Numbered from the stretch's first letter, positions 35,501-51,051 are shown. The stretch is DNA of 64,000 bases from Plasmodium brasilianum (GCF_023973825.1 NC_090126.1:2191001-2255000), one strand, 5' to 3'. Notes: generated by a model from the sequence alone, not told the origin. A program made the numbers and translations.

Positions 35501-38500
35501 ACAATATACTAAATTTTCCTTCGTTTTTTAAAAATAATGAGAATTCTGTGGTCAATGAAAAGAGGAAAAAAAAAAAGGAAAGGAGGAAGAAGGATAGCAT
35601 TTTAAGTAATAACAAGTACATTTCGTATATTAAAAAAATTTTAAAGGAGAAGAATATTTTAATTAATTTACAGCTATTTACCTTTTCGTACAAAGATAAT
35701 AATATTATCACGTTAAATGAAAACATTAAGAAGTTTAAAAGCTATAGAGATGTTTTTATGTACAGCAAGAATTATATGAACACGGACAGGAGAAAAAAAG
35801 TACATAAAATGAAAAAAAATATTAAAGTGCTTATTACTCAGTCTTACCAAAATTTCTGCACATTTAATATTATAGGGAAAAAGCATAACTTAGAAGTATG
35901 GAGAAATTCGAAAAAAGTGACAATGAAAAATTTGATGAGTTATGAATATGACAAGTCCAAAATATTTTACATCAAAAGTACTAGTCTTCTAAATAACATG
36001 AAATGTTTGGGAAATAGCAATATTATCGGTAACAGTAATATTAACAGTTACAATAACAGTAATATGAGCAGTTACAATAACAGCAATAATATCAGTAACA
36101 ATATTGGTAACAGTAACGGTAATGACAATGGTAATAGTGTTAGTAATAGGAATAGGAATGATGAGGAAGGTGGAGATGAGTTTAACAACAGAAGTATGAA
36201 TATGACAAGCTTCTATAATTTCCTGTCGGGTGAGGTAAAGAACGGGGTACTATACGAACAGGAGAATAATGATATATATATAAGAATCATATGGAAATAT
36301 AATACGAATGAATTAAATAAAATTAATGGGCATGATACGAAAGGTGCTAAAATGAATGCAGAGGAATATAAAGCAAGGGAAAATGCGTTGGACAAAAATG
36401 AAGATAATAGTTGCAAAAAAGATTACTACGATTTGAAATCATTCAATATAAATTACGAAACACAGAATATTGAGGGTTTATTTAATTTTAAATATGAAGA
36501 GAATCAGTATGATAGCAGTTTAATTAATACTACTGAGGAATCTTCCTTTAGTGACGAAACTAGGGTACTATCAAATGAAAACATTGAGTATAATAAGAAA
36601 GATGAGAAAATGGTAGTAACCAAATCGGTTAGAAGCAGTCCTAGCTCATCTGCTACTTATGAGACTAGTTTATGTAGTGATATTTCTGCACATTTAGATG
36701 AAGATTTGAATGATATTAATTACAAAAAGAAGAATGATATGGTAAGTGGTTCAGTCAAGGGAGTAAAAATAACAGATGCAATATATTATAAAAATAATAA
36801 TAAAAATATACAGAATAGTAAGGTAAAAGGTGCTATTAATAATATTGATAAAAACGAATTAGAGAAAAAAAATAAAAATAGAAAAAAAAATAGTGTCGAT
36901 TTGGAGGAATGCGGATTGAAAGAAATAATTTATCGAAAAGATATGGATTGTATATTTATTTATAGTATATATTTTAATATGAATGGATTTATAAAAAAGT
37001 TGTACTACTGTAGTGATGTAAAAAAGATATATTTCTCAACAAGTATAAACAGATGCAAGAATTTATTTTACCATTTTGAAAATAATAATGTACGTCTTTG
37101 CTACTATAACAGTAAAGAGAGTTATGAAAAATATACTATTTCTATATCTAGAAATATTTATAACAATATTCAAGTACAGACTTATTTGAATCCATGTTAT
37201 CTGTCTACGTTTGTTCCTAATATTCTCCTTCAGTACTACAACTTTTGGTATAATAATGATGATAGTTTAATAGGAGAAATAAAAAATGCAAAGAAAAATA
37301 AAAAGAATAAAAATTGTATTATCTACATAAAGCTCTTTAATAATCTTAGTAATGATGCATGGGAAGAGGAACATAATAATAACGTATCAAATGAACAAAA
37401 CACCAAAGGAACTAAATGCTTAAATATTTTTAAAAATGGGTTGTTCAAACATGATAAGAAGCCGAAATATAATTTTCCTTATGGTATTATTCAAAAATTA
37501 CGAATATTCAATAGACCAAAAAGTTCGAAAAAAATAACATCTCTAAGGATAAATGAAGATTATAAAGCCTTAACTTTTATTAATATTTTAAGTTATGAAA
37601 ACAATCAAGTTTATGATGATTTTTATAACATTCTTATGAAATTTGATCATATAACGTACATATTAATATATACGTTAAACGTTCCACCTTTATTTGATAA
37701 TCGAAAGGGTCCTTCCCCCTCGGATGTTAGCTTTGATAAGAGGAGACCACATTGCAGTGGTATTGTTAAAAATGTTCCTATTACGGTCGATTTAATCGAA
37801 ATTCCTAGGTTAAATTTAACACTGCGGAGGAATAACGTAGACATAAAGATCAGCAGCAATAAAGAAAGAGAGGGTAACAAGAACCGAAGTACTGACGGCA
37901 TCAAGGAAATCAGTAAAAATGGAAATAGTGGTGGAACAATCGATGGAACCACTGATGGTAACATTGGGGGAAGTGCCAACCCTAGTGGCAAGAAGAAGGA
38001 CGGCTGCAAATACTACTTCGAGGAACTGAACATGTTTTTGTACAACGGGAGCATGCAAAAGTACACGTATATTTATAACGTAATAAAAAAGATGAACAAC
38101 ACAGTACTATTACAAAATAGCAAAAATGATCTCTTTTTTTTGGTATCCTTATTAAATAAACCTTTTTTTTTGAATATTTCAAATTTGTATAAAGAGTTCA
38201 ACAAGAAAAATATTCACCTGTGCACATTATTAGAAAAACATATTAATGTTCTGTTGAAGAATTATATGTACGTTACTATTTATTACCATAATTTTAACAT
38301 CAACACAACTGTTAAAAAAAATGTGGATGTATTTAATGAAAATACAGAAAAGAATAACTGTTCAATGCAATATATTATTCTGTCTGTTCATAGTTCTAAG
38401 CTGTTTTTAAATTTTCGAAATTTATATAGTTGCTTTTTTTTTATTGTCAATAAATACCTGAACAAAGATCATGAGGAAGTAATGGAATATTGTAACAATT

Positions 38501-41500
38501 TAAGTATATGTAAAGAAGATATTAAAGAAATAAAATATTTATTAAATATATTAAATTATTGTGATAATACTATTTATTCAGATGTAGATTCTTGTGCATG
38601 CAGATTGAAAATCTTTTTGACCCTATCAAAACAAACGAAAGTAACTCTCCGAAAAAAAAGACATAGAGTTAGTGTAAAAAGAAATGCGTGGAATATGGAT
38701 GATTATTATAATATTTTTAATTATGTAAAATCGTTGTGGTATTTTGAAAAAACAGGAGAAAATGAAGACTCTAGTGGTAATGATATGAATATAAGTGAGG
38801 ATGATAATGATACTACTAATATGAAGGGTTTACTACTCTCACATGGTAAAACATCCAAAAGTACGAAAAGAAGAAATGTTAGCGATGCACATGATAATAG
38901 TGATACCAGCAGAAGCAGCTGGAGTAGTGAGGGTGGTGGTTACTACTCGTCGTCAAATAGCTTCTCATCCTATGATAGCAATTATGTGTCATCAGAAAAG
39001 GAGAATAAAAAAAAGGAACTTAATGCGCAGGAAAAAATTATTGTAGGGGATGAGGACGGGGGTAAGGAAAACATGAGCAGAAGAAATAGAAAAAAAATAA
39101 ATAAAATAAATAAATATTGTAATAATAATTATGATAGTAGAAATCAAAGTAGTTACACTAGTTGTCATAAAAGTAATACAAACAAAATGAATAAGAAGAA
39201 AAGAAATGCAGAAAGCGGTAAGAAAAAAGATCATCATCAACAAAGTGGGAAAAAAAAATCGTATAATGAAAGGGATACAGCTTATTATGAAAACTCAGAT
39301 AATAGTAAAAATGTGTATATATATTGGGATATAGTTAAAGACATTTTATTTTATATAAACAATTTAATATACATTAAAGCAAAGTGCAAATTAACCATTG
39401 ATGAAGAAATATTTTTATATCAAAATTGTAGTATTAATATACATAAATATAAATTAATATACAATAGATATATAATATTAAATAGTATAATAGAGTCCAA
39501 GTTCACCAGTGATAATTGCAATCCATTGTTCTTTTACAATATATTAAAAAAGAAGCAAATAGAAAATCAGAACAAGATGAAAAAGTATCAAATTGAATAT
39601 AGGAAAAGGAGTAGAATTGAAAGCAGCTATGCGAATCAAAAGATACATATGCATCTAGATGATACTAGTTACAGTAATACAGGAATAGTTACTAATAGTA
39701 AGAGAGGTGGTTATAATGATGAATATGGTATTAAAAAGAATGATGACACGTGGAAAAACAAGCTTTACAACAATGTGCTAAATCTAGAGAGTATACAAAA
39801 TAACATAACCCACTTGAAGAACTCATTTAATGGTAAAGAAGAAAAGCATATAAAGGAAGATCACTTGGTTGTATCTATTAATATTCCGAAAATTGAAACA
39901 GTAAAATATATTAACAACATAGATGAAAACATTTTTATGAACATAAACCTGTACGACAATATAGGTAATATAATTAACAATATGTGTTATAAAAAAGTAG
40001 AAGATAAAAATAATGTGGAAGCGTTAACCTACTTAAACTCGTTAATAAACTCCTTAGGGATACAAAATTTTTTTATTATCTATAACTATTTTATGAATAA
40101 TTTGAATATAAGAATGGTTAAGGGAGAAAACACCTTTTTATATGGCAATTTGTTGGCAAGATATTTGTATTTTTATAATTATAATATTAGTCAGTATAGT
40201 AAAATAATTTACATATTTATTTTTATTATTAACCATCAGGAAGTCATAAGTATGTTACCAAAAATTGATGATCAAAAATTAAAAAAGAATTATTTGAATT
40301 TTTTTAAAACCAATGATTCTCTTTTTACCTTTTTCAATGATATTTTTAAATTTGTCCAAAACCTTCAAAAAGAAAAAAAAAAAAAAATAAATAAAAATAT
40401 CATTCCGTTAGTAGTAGACAATAACATTACCATTTCAACCTCCGATGTAACTATGTACCGTCTGATAATTAATATAAATGTAGATGATTATTTGTGTGAA
40501 AAGAGAATTATTTATCCCTTCCATATTAAGAATAACGTTCATGTGGGTAGTGAACTACTCAATGAGTTATGTTTTTGTCCTTTTAAGAAGTTGTACAAGT
40601 ATTTGAGGAAGGTTAAACGAAATTGTGTTGGTAGGATTGGTGGTAGTAGTAGTAGTAGTACTAGTAGTAGAAGTCGTGGAGGTGGAAGTGGAAGAAGGAG
40701 CCATGGTGGAAAGCACAACACTAAGGGCAAGGGTGAGAGCGCTTTACATAATAGAGATGACGGATGGGGGGACGAGTTCGATAATATAAAGCTCGAAAAT
40801 GAAGTAGAAAATTGTGATAAGAATAGTATTAACAGAAGGAATATTCTAAATTTTGATTTTGAAGAGAATAATTTATCTTGTCAAAATACGTATTCGAAAA
40901 ATTTCATAAAGAATATGAAAGTTGACTATAACAGGCACCTAGAATATGAAAAAAAAAAAGTAGACTATGAATTCATTGGTTTCAGTGCTAATGAAATAAA
41001 AATGACTTTTAGCAATATTAAAAAGTTGAAGGAGTATGTAAATATGTTTGTAAGTATAAAGGATATATTATTAGAAATATTCGTAGGCGATAATAAATTA
41101 CTTGAGTGTATAAATGAATTTATGGAGGAAGCGGAAAACGCAAATAGAAACATATTGAACATGGAGAACAGCAAAATTCACCATCAAAATTTGGGAAGAG
41201 CTGAAAACGTTGATATGTTTTATGTAAACAATAGTCAAGAAAGTGAACAAATGAGGAGCAATCATATGAACCCAAGGAGTGGAAAAAGTTATGCCGGTAA
41301 TGTTACAGATTTGTCTACAAGTAACACTGTTGGTGTATATGATACGAGAGGGGGAAGTGTGCATACTGGTAGGAGTAGTAATAACAATGTAAGTAGCAGT
41401 GATATTATCGATCCTAGTAAAAATAACTATGATAACATTTTTAATACGCTAGACGGGGGTCATCTAAGGGACGATGCGCAGGCATATACCAATTACTTTT

Positions 41501-44500
41501 TATACAAATTCGGAGTATTAGGAAAAGCGGAAAAGGAGATAAACTTGAAAATATTAATAAGTTGTTTTATGTCAAAATATGCGTACGAATATTTAATTAT
41601 GATAAATCCAAATTTAAAAAAAGAAAACTCGGAAAAATTTATTAACATCGTTTTGCTGTATATGTTAATAATGAACAGGAAAATGTTTCTACATGAATGT
41701 ATTAGTAGTGTAATAAACATTCTAAATATATTTAAGGTATACAATTTGAAATTAAAAATTTTAAAGCAAAAAGAGAAATATATAAAATCAACTACAAGTA
41801 GTGATGTTAATTCAGATGTCCTGTTGAACAGATTGATGAATAAACAAGAGAAAATAATAAATAAAGCTATTAATACAATTCAGTTGGGAACAAAGAATTT
41901 GACGCAATTGACCTTAACAGAGAGGCATTATTTCACAATGAGAAGCAAATGCAAAAATCGAAAAATAGTTTATAAAAATTTGATGCACGACTCGGATTCG
42001 TCCGATGTATCTACGTGCTATTTTTCCAGCGATCAGTATGAAGAGGGAGTGGAACGGTCCAAGCGAGTGGATCAGGTGGCACAGTTTGAAGGAAAGGAGA
42101 GAAATAAAGCGGATGGAAATACAATTGACGAATTGGGTAATTGGGCAAGTAATTTGGGAGAAAATTGGGGTATTAGCTGGACGAATGAAGAGGATCAAAA
42201 AAATATGACTTCTTCACAATGCAAATTGGCTAATCTTGGAATGGGTGAAGAAGAGCAGAAGAGTAAAAAAGGAGAATGCTTGATTGAGATAAAAGAAGGA
42301 GATGATAATTGTTACTATACTTATGACCCCAGATTACTAATATTTGAATATACGAACAATTTAATTATTAGAAAAAAACAAGTAAAGATGATAAAAAAGT
42401 TAAAAAGAGATTTTTTAAAAAAGAAAAAGCAATACTGTTATCAAATAATAATGGGAGGAGGTAAGACGACTGTATTATCTCCTCTATATTTTTTAATTTT
42501 TTCTAACTACTTTTTAATATTTAATATGTGTCCACAGCCGTTAATACACTTTACAATAAATACATTTCGCTCAAGATTTTCATCAATCATAAGAAAGAAT
42601 ATATTTTATTTTAATTTTAGTCGTTATAATAATATTACAACAGATTTGTACATAAGTTTATGTAGTGCATTAGAAAATAAGTACATATTAGTGACTAGTC
42701 CAACATGCATAAAATCCTTATTTTTAAAATTGGTTAATACTATTCAGGAGTTGAATAATATTAAAACATTTGATATCATAAAGCAAAAAGCAAAAACGCA
42801 TATCACGGACGCATTGACAAAATTTTTGGGTTTCCAAAATGAAGATCATTCTATTAGTGTATCGAATGTAGCAAATTTGACAAATGTGGCGAATTTAGGA
42901 AATGTAGGTAGTATGACTAATATGACTAGTGTAGCTAATGTAGTGTCCTTTAGAAACACAAACAGAAATATATCTACTCAAGGAGCGAGCAGTGGATATG
43001 GTTCATCATCAATGGATTATAATATGTTGAAAAAACAACTTGATTTGTCAGTAAGAATATTCGATATATTAAATAAAAGTATATTATTAATAGACGAAAT
43101 TGACAATGTGTTACATCCTTTAAAAAGCGAGCTACATTGGCCATATGGTATAAATAGAGATATAGATTTAGTTAACGTTGTTAGGAATTTTACCGATGTA
43201 TTTATGAATAACCCATATTTAAAATTTTTATATGACAAGAAAAATGATGACGTCGATATAAAGAATATCAAAATATCAGTTGTAAACCGAAACCAAGTTA
43301 GGAGCAATTTGGCTGCCCATATTAAGCAGTTAAAGGAGGTGGAGACAAAAAGAAATATTTCAAACCGGGTAAATTGCACGCACGATAATAGCGGAAACGA
43401 TGGGAACAGCTACAATAACTGTGGTAATTTCAACAACATCAATTACAATAACAGCAATTACAATAGCAGCAATTACAATAGCAGCAGTTACAACATCAGC
43501 AGTTACAACATCAGCAATTACAATAGCAGCAGTTACAACGCGTATGATGGTAACGCGTTTTCTAGGGAAAAAGGTAAGAGTAAAAATGTAATGGAAAGTA
43601 TGAACATCTCATATGGTACACATGCGTACAGGAAAGAAGACAGCAATGATTTGAGTGTAGTTAACAATAGTGCTTTAAAAACTGTGGGTAAGTACGGATC
43701 TATGAAAATGGTGAACAGCGCAGAAACGAATCATAGCTACTCGCATATCGACTTAAGTCTGTTCAGGTACAAACTAAGTTGGGTATTAATTGACTTTTTT
43801 TTTTATCCTGTGTGTAAGAAATTAACTATACCTATGAATGTTTGTTTTAATACTAATACAGATTATATTGAAGAATTACTACTTATTTTTGATAAAGAAG
43901 TACAAAAAGGTATAGATAATCATGACATTTCTATAATACCTCATTTTCATATTATTAACTTTAATTGGTATAATAACATAATTTGGTTAGTTGCTCGTTA
44001 TGTGTATTATTTTCTTTTGTCTTATAAAATTACGGGAGTATCCCAAAAAATGGTTGAATCTTATTTATGTATTCCTTTATGTATTGGGTATAATGATATA
44101 TGTGTGAACAATAAGTCGAATAATCAAACGGTTTTAAGTAACTCCACCATTAGACGACTGTTGAATATTAAGAAGATAAATGCAAAGTATAGCACTAATA
44201 ACGACAATTATGCAGTTGATTTAGATAATATGAACATGGGTGAAATGCATATACTCTCTAGTGATTATCACTTAAAAATTTTTGAAAAAATTAATGCCAT
44301 AGAATATGTATTCTGTAAAATGTTAAATCTCTGTCGCTTATATATAAATGGCATATTACCTTTCGTGTTTTCAAAAATTAATACTGTGCATTATGGTATC
44401 TTATCCGCTGAACAAATTAATAAGTGCCAAATAATTATGAGTAAAAGCAGGTATTTTCTAGCTGTGCCATATATAGGTAAAGATACCCCTTCCGATATGT

Positions 44501-47500
44501 CTGAGTACACAAATGTAGATATTGTTGTTTCTTTTACTATATTATCATATAGGTATCAAGGTATGAGATATTTTGATTTTATACTCTCCCTCAAAAACAT
44601 TTTATATAATTACTCTTTGGAAAAAGATTATGAACATATTCAAAGTGAATCAGATGATTCATCTATTTGTTCTGAATATTTGAGTGATGAGGAAAGTGTA
44701 GCAGGAAGTTACTGTCACCATAAGAAAAAGGAAAACAAAGATATACATAAAAAGAAAAATAAGAAACATACTAATAATGCACAAACAAATAGTCAAAATA
44801 GTATGGATGATGACAGTAGTTATACTAATACAAGTTATGTTAAGGAAAACAGCTCGTATTCTAGTATTCTAATTAAGAGCGATAAATCATCCAATACATC
44901 GGTTAAATGCAGCAGGTTGATACACAAAGAGGGAAAGGCTAACAATGGAGAAAATGAAAAACGAAATTGTTCTAACAGAGAAGCAAGCGGACATGCTGCA
45001 TCACATAAGGATAGAGGTAAAAGAAATGGTGCTAAAAAGAATAAACAAGGTGGCCACTTTAATAGTACTAAAAATAAGAGCATTAAGGAGGGGAAGAAGA
45101 ATGACAGAAATGATATTAGTGCAAATGGTAGAAGGAAGGTCAGAGGAAAAGACACCAAAAGAAGGGAAAAAAAGGATATAAAAAACATGTATTATCTATA
45201 CAAAGAAATAATAGAAACGAGTGGAGCTAAAATTAGAAAAACGAAAAAGGATATAAATAATAATAATTTCTTTTTTTATGATAATAACATAAAAAGGAGA
45301 ACAGAAAATATAAAAAGAAAGTCAGGAAATTATGTAGACACAATTGATAAAATAGATCTGAATGATAATGAAACACTGTATGATTTATACAATTTAACAC
45401 GTAAAAACCCCTTGTTAATTAGCTATTTTTTATTAGGTATAATATTAGAAAAATATATAAAGCATACAGAAAAGCAGTTGTCCTCAAATTCTCAGGATTT
45501 AACAAATAATGTCTTATTTAAATATGTAATAGGATATAGTGGAACAAGTAATGATATACTACCAGAAGAAATACATAAATGTAAATATGAAAAGGGAACA
45601 ATTGGATCGATTATCAACATTTTGAATGACACAAATATTGTGAATTTTATTTTTTTGCCATCCAAAATTTCCCCTATTCAAATATTAAAAAGTTTGAGTT
45701 ATTCTAAAATTAAATTTAATAGCCTTATCGATACAGGATATTTAATTAATAATATTTCCCCCAAAAAAGTAGCATACTATATTTTGCAATTTTTGGATTA
45801 CATCGATTGTTGCATTTATATTGACAATGGGAAGCATATGTGCATGCTGCCATTGGAAAAGAAAAAAAGAAAAACTAGGCGTAGAAGAAGAGAGGAAAAA
45901 AATGGAAGCAAACACATCTTACACAAGGAAAACCCAAAACGGGAGCATTTGGAAGGGATTACAGCAATGGAAGAGGTTACACAAGGAGAAATTATCAAGA
46001 CATCTATTGAAAATGGTGAAGAAAATAGTAAGGCGGATAGAAGTGTAAACAATAGAATAGGGGCATGTATAAGGGAACAAAAAGCAAAGAAAAAAAGAAA
46101 CATGTGGATGAAGAAAAAGTACAACAAACGTAGCAACAACAATAACAGAAACTATTATAACATTACGGAAAACAGAGGCAGTAATAACAATAGCGGAGGA
46201 AGTGCTGGCATGGAGAATAGTTTCAACATGAACGTGGAAATTATACCTCTACAGGACTGTTATGTACCGATTAAAAAGAGGTTTATTTATTTTGATCATA
46301 TAAATACCTTTGGACAAGATATAAAACAGTATGTAAATGCAAACAGTCTAGTTACAGTAAATATCGGAAATGACATTTCGTCATTTAGTCAAGGTGTTTT
46401 TCGATTGAGGTCTATAGGTATCAATCAGAAAATTTTTTTCTTAATCCCCTTATGCTTAGTTAAACTGATGAACATAAATACTAATCTGTTTAAGGATATG
46501 ATTTTTTCCTCTAAGAAGTGTAATGCAGACGATGCGCGTAGTAGTGAAGTGCCACTTAACGATATTTATAGCAAGAATGTTTTTAAAAAATTTAAAAGAG
46601 AAAAGAAGAAAATGCTCCAAGCATGCAATAAAAATTACAGTGAGGACAGTCAGACCGAATCGGAGCACAACATGAGCGATACCATTTTAGTTAGCAGTAG
46701 CAATAGAAGCAGCGGGGGCAGTGGAAGCAGTGATTATGAGAGCAGTGGTGATGATAGCAAGGATGGTTATAGCAATGGTTGTTACGAGAAAAGAGATAGT
46801 TACGATAAAAACAGTTTTAGCATGAATATGAGAAGAAAAGGAAGAAGAGAGGATGGAGATAGAAGAAGTTACAATTTCATTAATGAGAATGACGAGTGCA
46901 TGTTGATGATTGATTGTTATAATAGCATTTATTTGGACGAAAATACAAAAGGGGATGTTTTAAAAGAGTTGACCCATTACTTAATTTTAAATAATATAAA
47001 TAACAATATAAAACAGAGTGAACTCTTATGTGTACATGGAGTAGTGAATATTATAAAGAAGAAGAGCATAAAAATGTTAATAGACAATTATATAAATATT
47101 GGTGTTTTGAATTATAGGGACTATTTAGATATATTTAACACGAGCATAGATTTTGATATTCAGAATCAGGTGCCATCAAAAAGTAGTTCTTTATTATGTA
47201 TTGTTCAGTTAATAGAAAAATTTCAAAATATTTTTAGTAAAGAAGATGAACTATTTTTACAAGATATATTATATCGCTATTTCTGTTTACACTATGATTT
47301 TTCAAATAAAACAATTTTTATGTATTTTGATGCATTTTTTCCGCGTAAGGATTTTATGAAAAGTAATTTCCCCCAAATTATACTAGATTTATTTGAAAAG
47401 CTAAAAAAGATAAAAAAGGACAACTCTGTTTTGTCTTTCAAAAAGTGCTACAGAAGTAATTGTAATGATTACAATGGGGAGGATGACAATTCTATAGATA

Positions 47501-50500
47501 ACCATCTGTTCAGTTTAGAAAATGAACAGGAGAAAGAAAAAGAAAAAGAGAAGGAAAAGGAAAAGGAAAAGGAGAAGGAAAAAGAGAAGGAAAAAGAGAA
47601 GGAGAAGGAAAAAGAAGAGGAAAAAATACCTGAAGATCAAAAAAAGAAAAATGTCAAGTATAAAAAAGATGAATATAAATTATACAGATGGACAATTGAT
47701 GATATTAATACTGATTTGTTTGGTGCAAAAAAGGGGAAGAAGCAAGTAAATTATGATAAAAAGGAAGAAACGTACAATACTATTTCTTTAATAAATAACA
47801 AAGTTACAGAAACGTTTATGAGAATTCGGGATAGTCCTTTATTTATTCCACTGAATAAAATGTGTGTAAACGACATATTCTTAAATTTTCCGTCGTATGT
47901 ATATGTATCTAAAAATTTTATAAACTCGGATGCTATTAATACAAAGAAGGTGAAGAAGGTAAAAAACATTTTACTTGTAATCGAATGTGCGCACAAGGAA
48001 GTTGAAAATATTCGTTTTACGGAAAATAATAATTATGATATATACTCAGAAAAAGAAATTTTAAAAAGTATATGGGATATATTACAAGAAAATAATATGG
48101 AAGAAATTCTCAACATTTTAGATATCAACCCTTTTAAGTATTCTTACGATTTGACAAAATTGATACTTGATTATCTAGAAAAAAATAAAAATAAAAATGC
48201 AAGTTTTGTAAATTTTACATTCATATTAAATCAACTTGAATTGTATTTTAGTAGTAAAAATAAAAAGTATATAATTGTAAGTTTGCAAGAAGCAGAAACA
48301 TTGAGATACTACATTCATAAGAGGTATAGCATGGAAAAGGTAAATAAAGCCCTAGCCGATGATATAGGGGCTATATGTATGAACCAGCACAAAAGAAGTT
48401 TATCTTCAAATAAATGCTACACAACTAACGAAGCTGGAAGTAACACAAATGGTGGAATACAAATGAATAACGAATGGAAGCAAACTCGTACAAATGAGAA
48501 TTGTACAGGAGAAAAGAATAACATGGGTTCAAATGTGTTAAACTCCTTTAATGATAATACATCAAATATCGGTTTAACAAATGTGGATATGAACTTATTT
48601 GACATTTTTGACAAAAAGGGGGATAGCAACATAGGGGCAGATGGTAACCTAAACAGCGAGAAAATTGAAGAGAGTTGTAATAATATGAAGGACTACATAT
48701 CACATGATGTATCTATAACAGATGGATGGGGATTAAACAACAATCTTTCGAGCATATCGTTGGAGGATAAGGATAATGTGGATGGTGTTAGTGGTAACAA
48801 TGGAGGCAATAGTATCAGTAGTGCTAATTATGCTAACAGTACGAATGATAATTTAATCTTCGAAGATATGGAAATTCAAAATAAAAAGAAGAACTCTTCT
48901 AACATAGTAGCAATGAATAGCAGTAGTAAACAGGTTATTGGTAGAACACACAATTTGGAACTGTTGGATATATATGAAAAGGAAAAAATGAGGACGCGAA
49001 AAACAGAAGAGAAAAATTTATTTTCAGATGTACATATAAATATATACAATTACCATTTTTGGTTTACGCCTATTGAAATTACAGACAAAAATAATTTGAG
49101 AAAATATTTATCAAGACAGGTACAAATAGTTTATAGTGTGTGTAAGTTTTTTAACTCGGATAGAAAATTTATAGATGCTCATGTTAACTTACTATTACAG
49201 TATTTAAATTTTAATTCTCCAAAACATCGATTTAATTATTTTAATGAGTTATATTTATTAAGAAGAATGATGAAAGAAAATTTAAATAAAAGCTATAGTT
49301 ACAAGAGTTTAGAAAAACATGTGCTTATTCCTAAAAATGTAGAACTAGAAATTGCCGAAAAAAAATTATTCGAAGGAAATGGGGATATATATGCGTTTAA
49401 AATTATGCAACAAAAAGTGAGACAAAGCTTAAAAAAGAAACAGTTAACGTTGCAAGAAATTTTCGATAAAGATATAGATTACACATGTAGTAGGGAAGAT
49501 ATAAAAATTTTATTTGACTTTTTAAATATACATGATAATAATTCAGTTAATGTTCTCTTTGATATATTAGGATCAAATGTATCTCTTCAAGATTTATGTT
49601 TTTCACTTAATCCAACAGAAAATATGAAAAAATCGGATTTCCAGAAAGATCTATATGTAGATGAAAAAGCAAGATATGATGAGGATTTCATAAAAGAAGT
49701 GGATATGTGTTTAAAAAATTTTAAATTCTCCTTAACAGATCATACTTATTTTAAGCTGATATGGTCAGGTAAAATTTCCAATCAGAGAATTGTACAAGAT
49801 ATTGCTCTAGATAATAAAAAGGAGACGATTTTAATGAGTAATGAAAAGGTTCCTTATACAGAGAAATACGATGATAATGGTATCAGTACCCATGAAAAGG
49901 ATTTTTATAAAAACTCATCAACGAACGATTTGCTGAGCGATATATTTGGATTTAGCAAAATTCACAATAATAACAACAATATTATCAGCATTAATAATAA
50001 TGCTTATGTTAACAGCGTCAATAGTTGCAGTATCAATGGTAGCAATGTCAATGGAAGCAGTATCCATATAGGTAATAGTAAATATGAGCAGCAAGAGTTA
50101 GATGGAAACATGAAATATATTGTAAATAATTCTGAACAGTTTTATATATACGAGGCAGAAAACACGGATCCAAAGGACAGAGGAATGATGAGTAAAAATA
50201 AACACAAAATACTTTTTGGTCATTATGCATCAAATAAGGCAATGGATAATACTTTTCCAATACTTGAAATGACAGATGTATCTATAAACAGTATGTATAC
50301 AAGTGCATCTGCTAAAGAAGTTTTAAATTTATTCTTCCCTCATCCAAAAAAATATCTACTATTATGGCATGAAGATTATTCTATAAAAAATGTAGAGGAG
50401 TGCCTTCATATATGGAAACCAGTTCTCTCGTCTGCTCATTTTTCAAGTACAGTATTCCTAGGGTTTATTACAACCGTCGGGCCTCAACAACCCCCTTTAA

Positions 50501-51051
50501 ACAAAATTAGAGCAGTTCCAAAATCTCTAGTTAAAAATGTTCAAAACAAGAAATATGCTACCTTCTATTCTGACAATAGTTTTTCGATTGACAACTCCGG
50601 GGTGTTCAGTTCGTTGAACATTCACTTTTTCAGTAATAAGAAAGATTGAAAAATGTTAAGAATAAGAAGCTTGTACCCATCTCTGTGATAGTCGTTATTG
50701 TTTTGTTATTGTTATTGCGGTAGTATTAGTGGCAGTAGCAGTTGTGGCTGTTGTTACTTATATTTTATTTTTTTTCGTACAAGTATGCTTTGTATCTCTT
50801 TGCAAAAATGTTTCTCCATGTTGTCCTCATTTTTTTTTTTTTTTTTCTACACCTCATTTTTAGACGGATTGGACAACAAAAATTATGAAGAATTTCTATT
50901 TAGGAATTTCTCTTTAGACATTGTTGTCAAAATGAAAAAAATAAAATCAGTGAATGAAGATATCTTTAATTTATGGGGAGACGAGAAACAAGATTTTAGT
51001 GAAGAGGATGAGCCATCTTCTGAGTGGGAAGTAATACCTCGAAGCTTTTAA
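29560..51051 (+). CDS. Giant protein (about 7,086 aa) with SecA/SF2-like DUF3638-type NTPase core
   Basis: Two exons: 29560-50632 (ATG; the frame extends to a TTG at 29548) and 50864-51051. The donor CA|GTAATAAG and acceptor CATTTTTAG rebuild an Asn codon and replace the unspliced end with a 62-residue acidic C-terminus (ending EWEVIPRSF). Residues 1-4,250 are blocks of ordinary sequence separated by Asn/Ser/Gly/Lys-rich linkers. The core holds Walker A QIIMGGGKTTVLSP (G4299-T4303), Walker B ILLIDEIDNVLHP (D4512-D4515), YSGTSND (S5327), LIDTG (5389-5393), YFDHINTFGQDI (5577-5588) and SQGVFRLRSIG (5610-5620). This is the pattern of the eukaryotic DUF3638/DUF3645 proteins of fungi, amoebae and apicomplexans. 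Function of that family is not established. A Lys/Glu tract lies at about 5,991-6,022. No signal peptide or membrane helix is evident. Its length and single long exon are extreme even for Plasmodium. Confidence 0.93.
47530..47625 (+). repeat. Coding Lys-Glu repeat tract in the giant protein
   Basis: About 32 codons alternate GAR and AAR, giving (Glu-Lys)n just after the motor-like region. Codon choice varies (GAG/GAA, AAA/AAG), so the DNA is less regular than the peptide. Confidence 0.9.
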
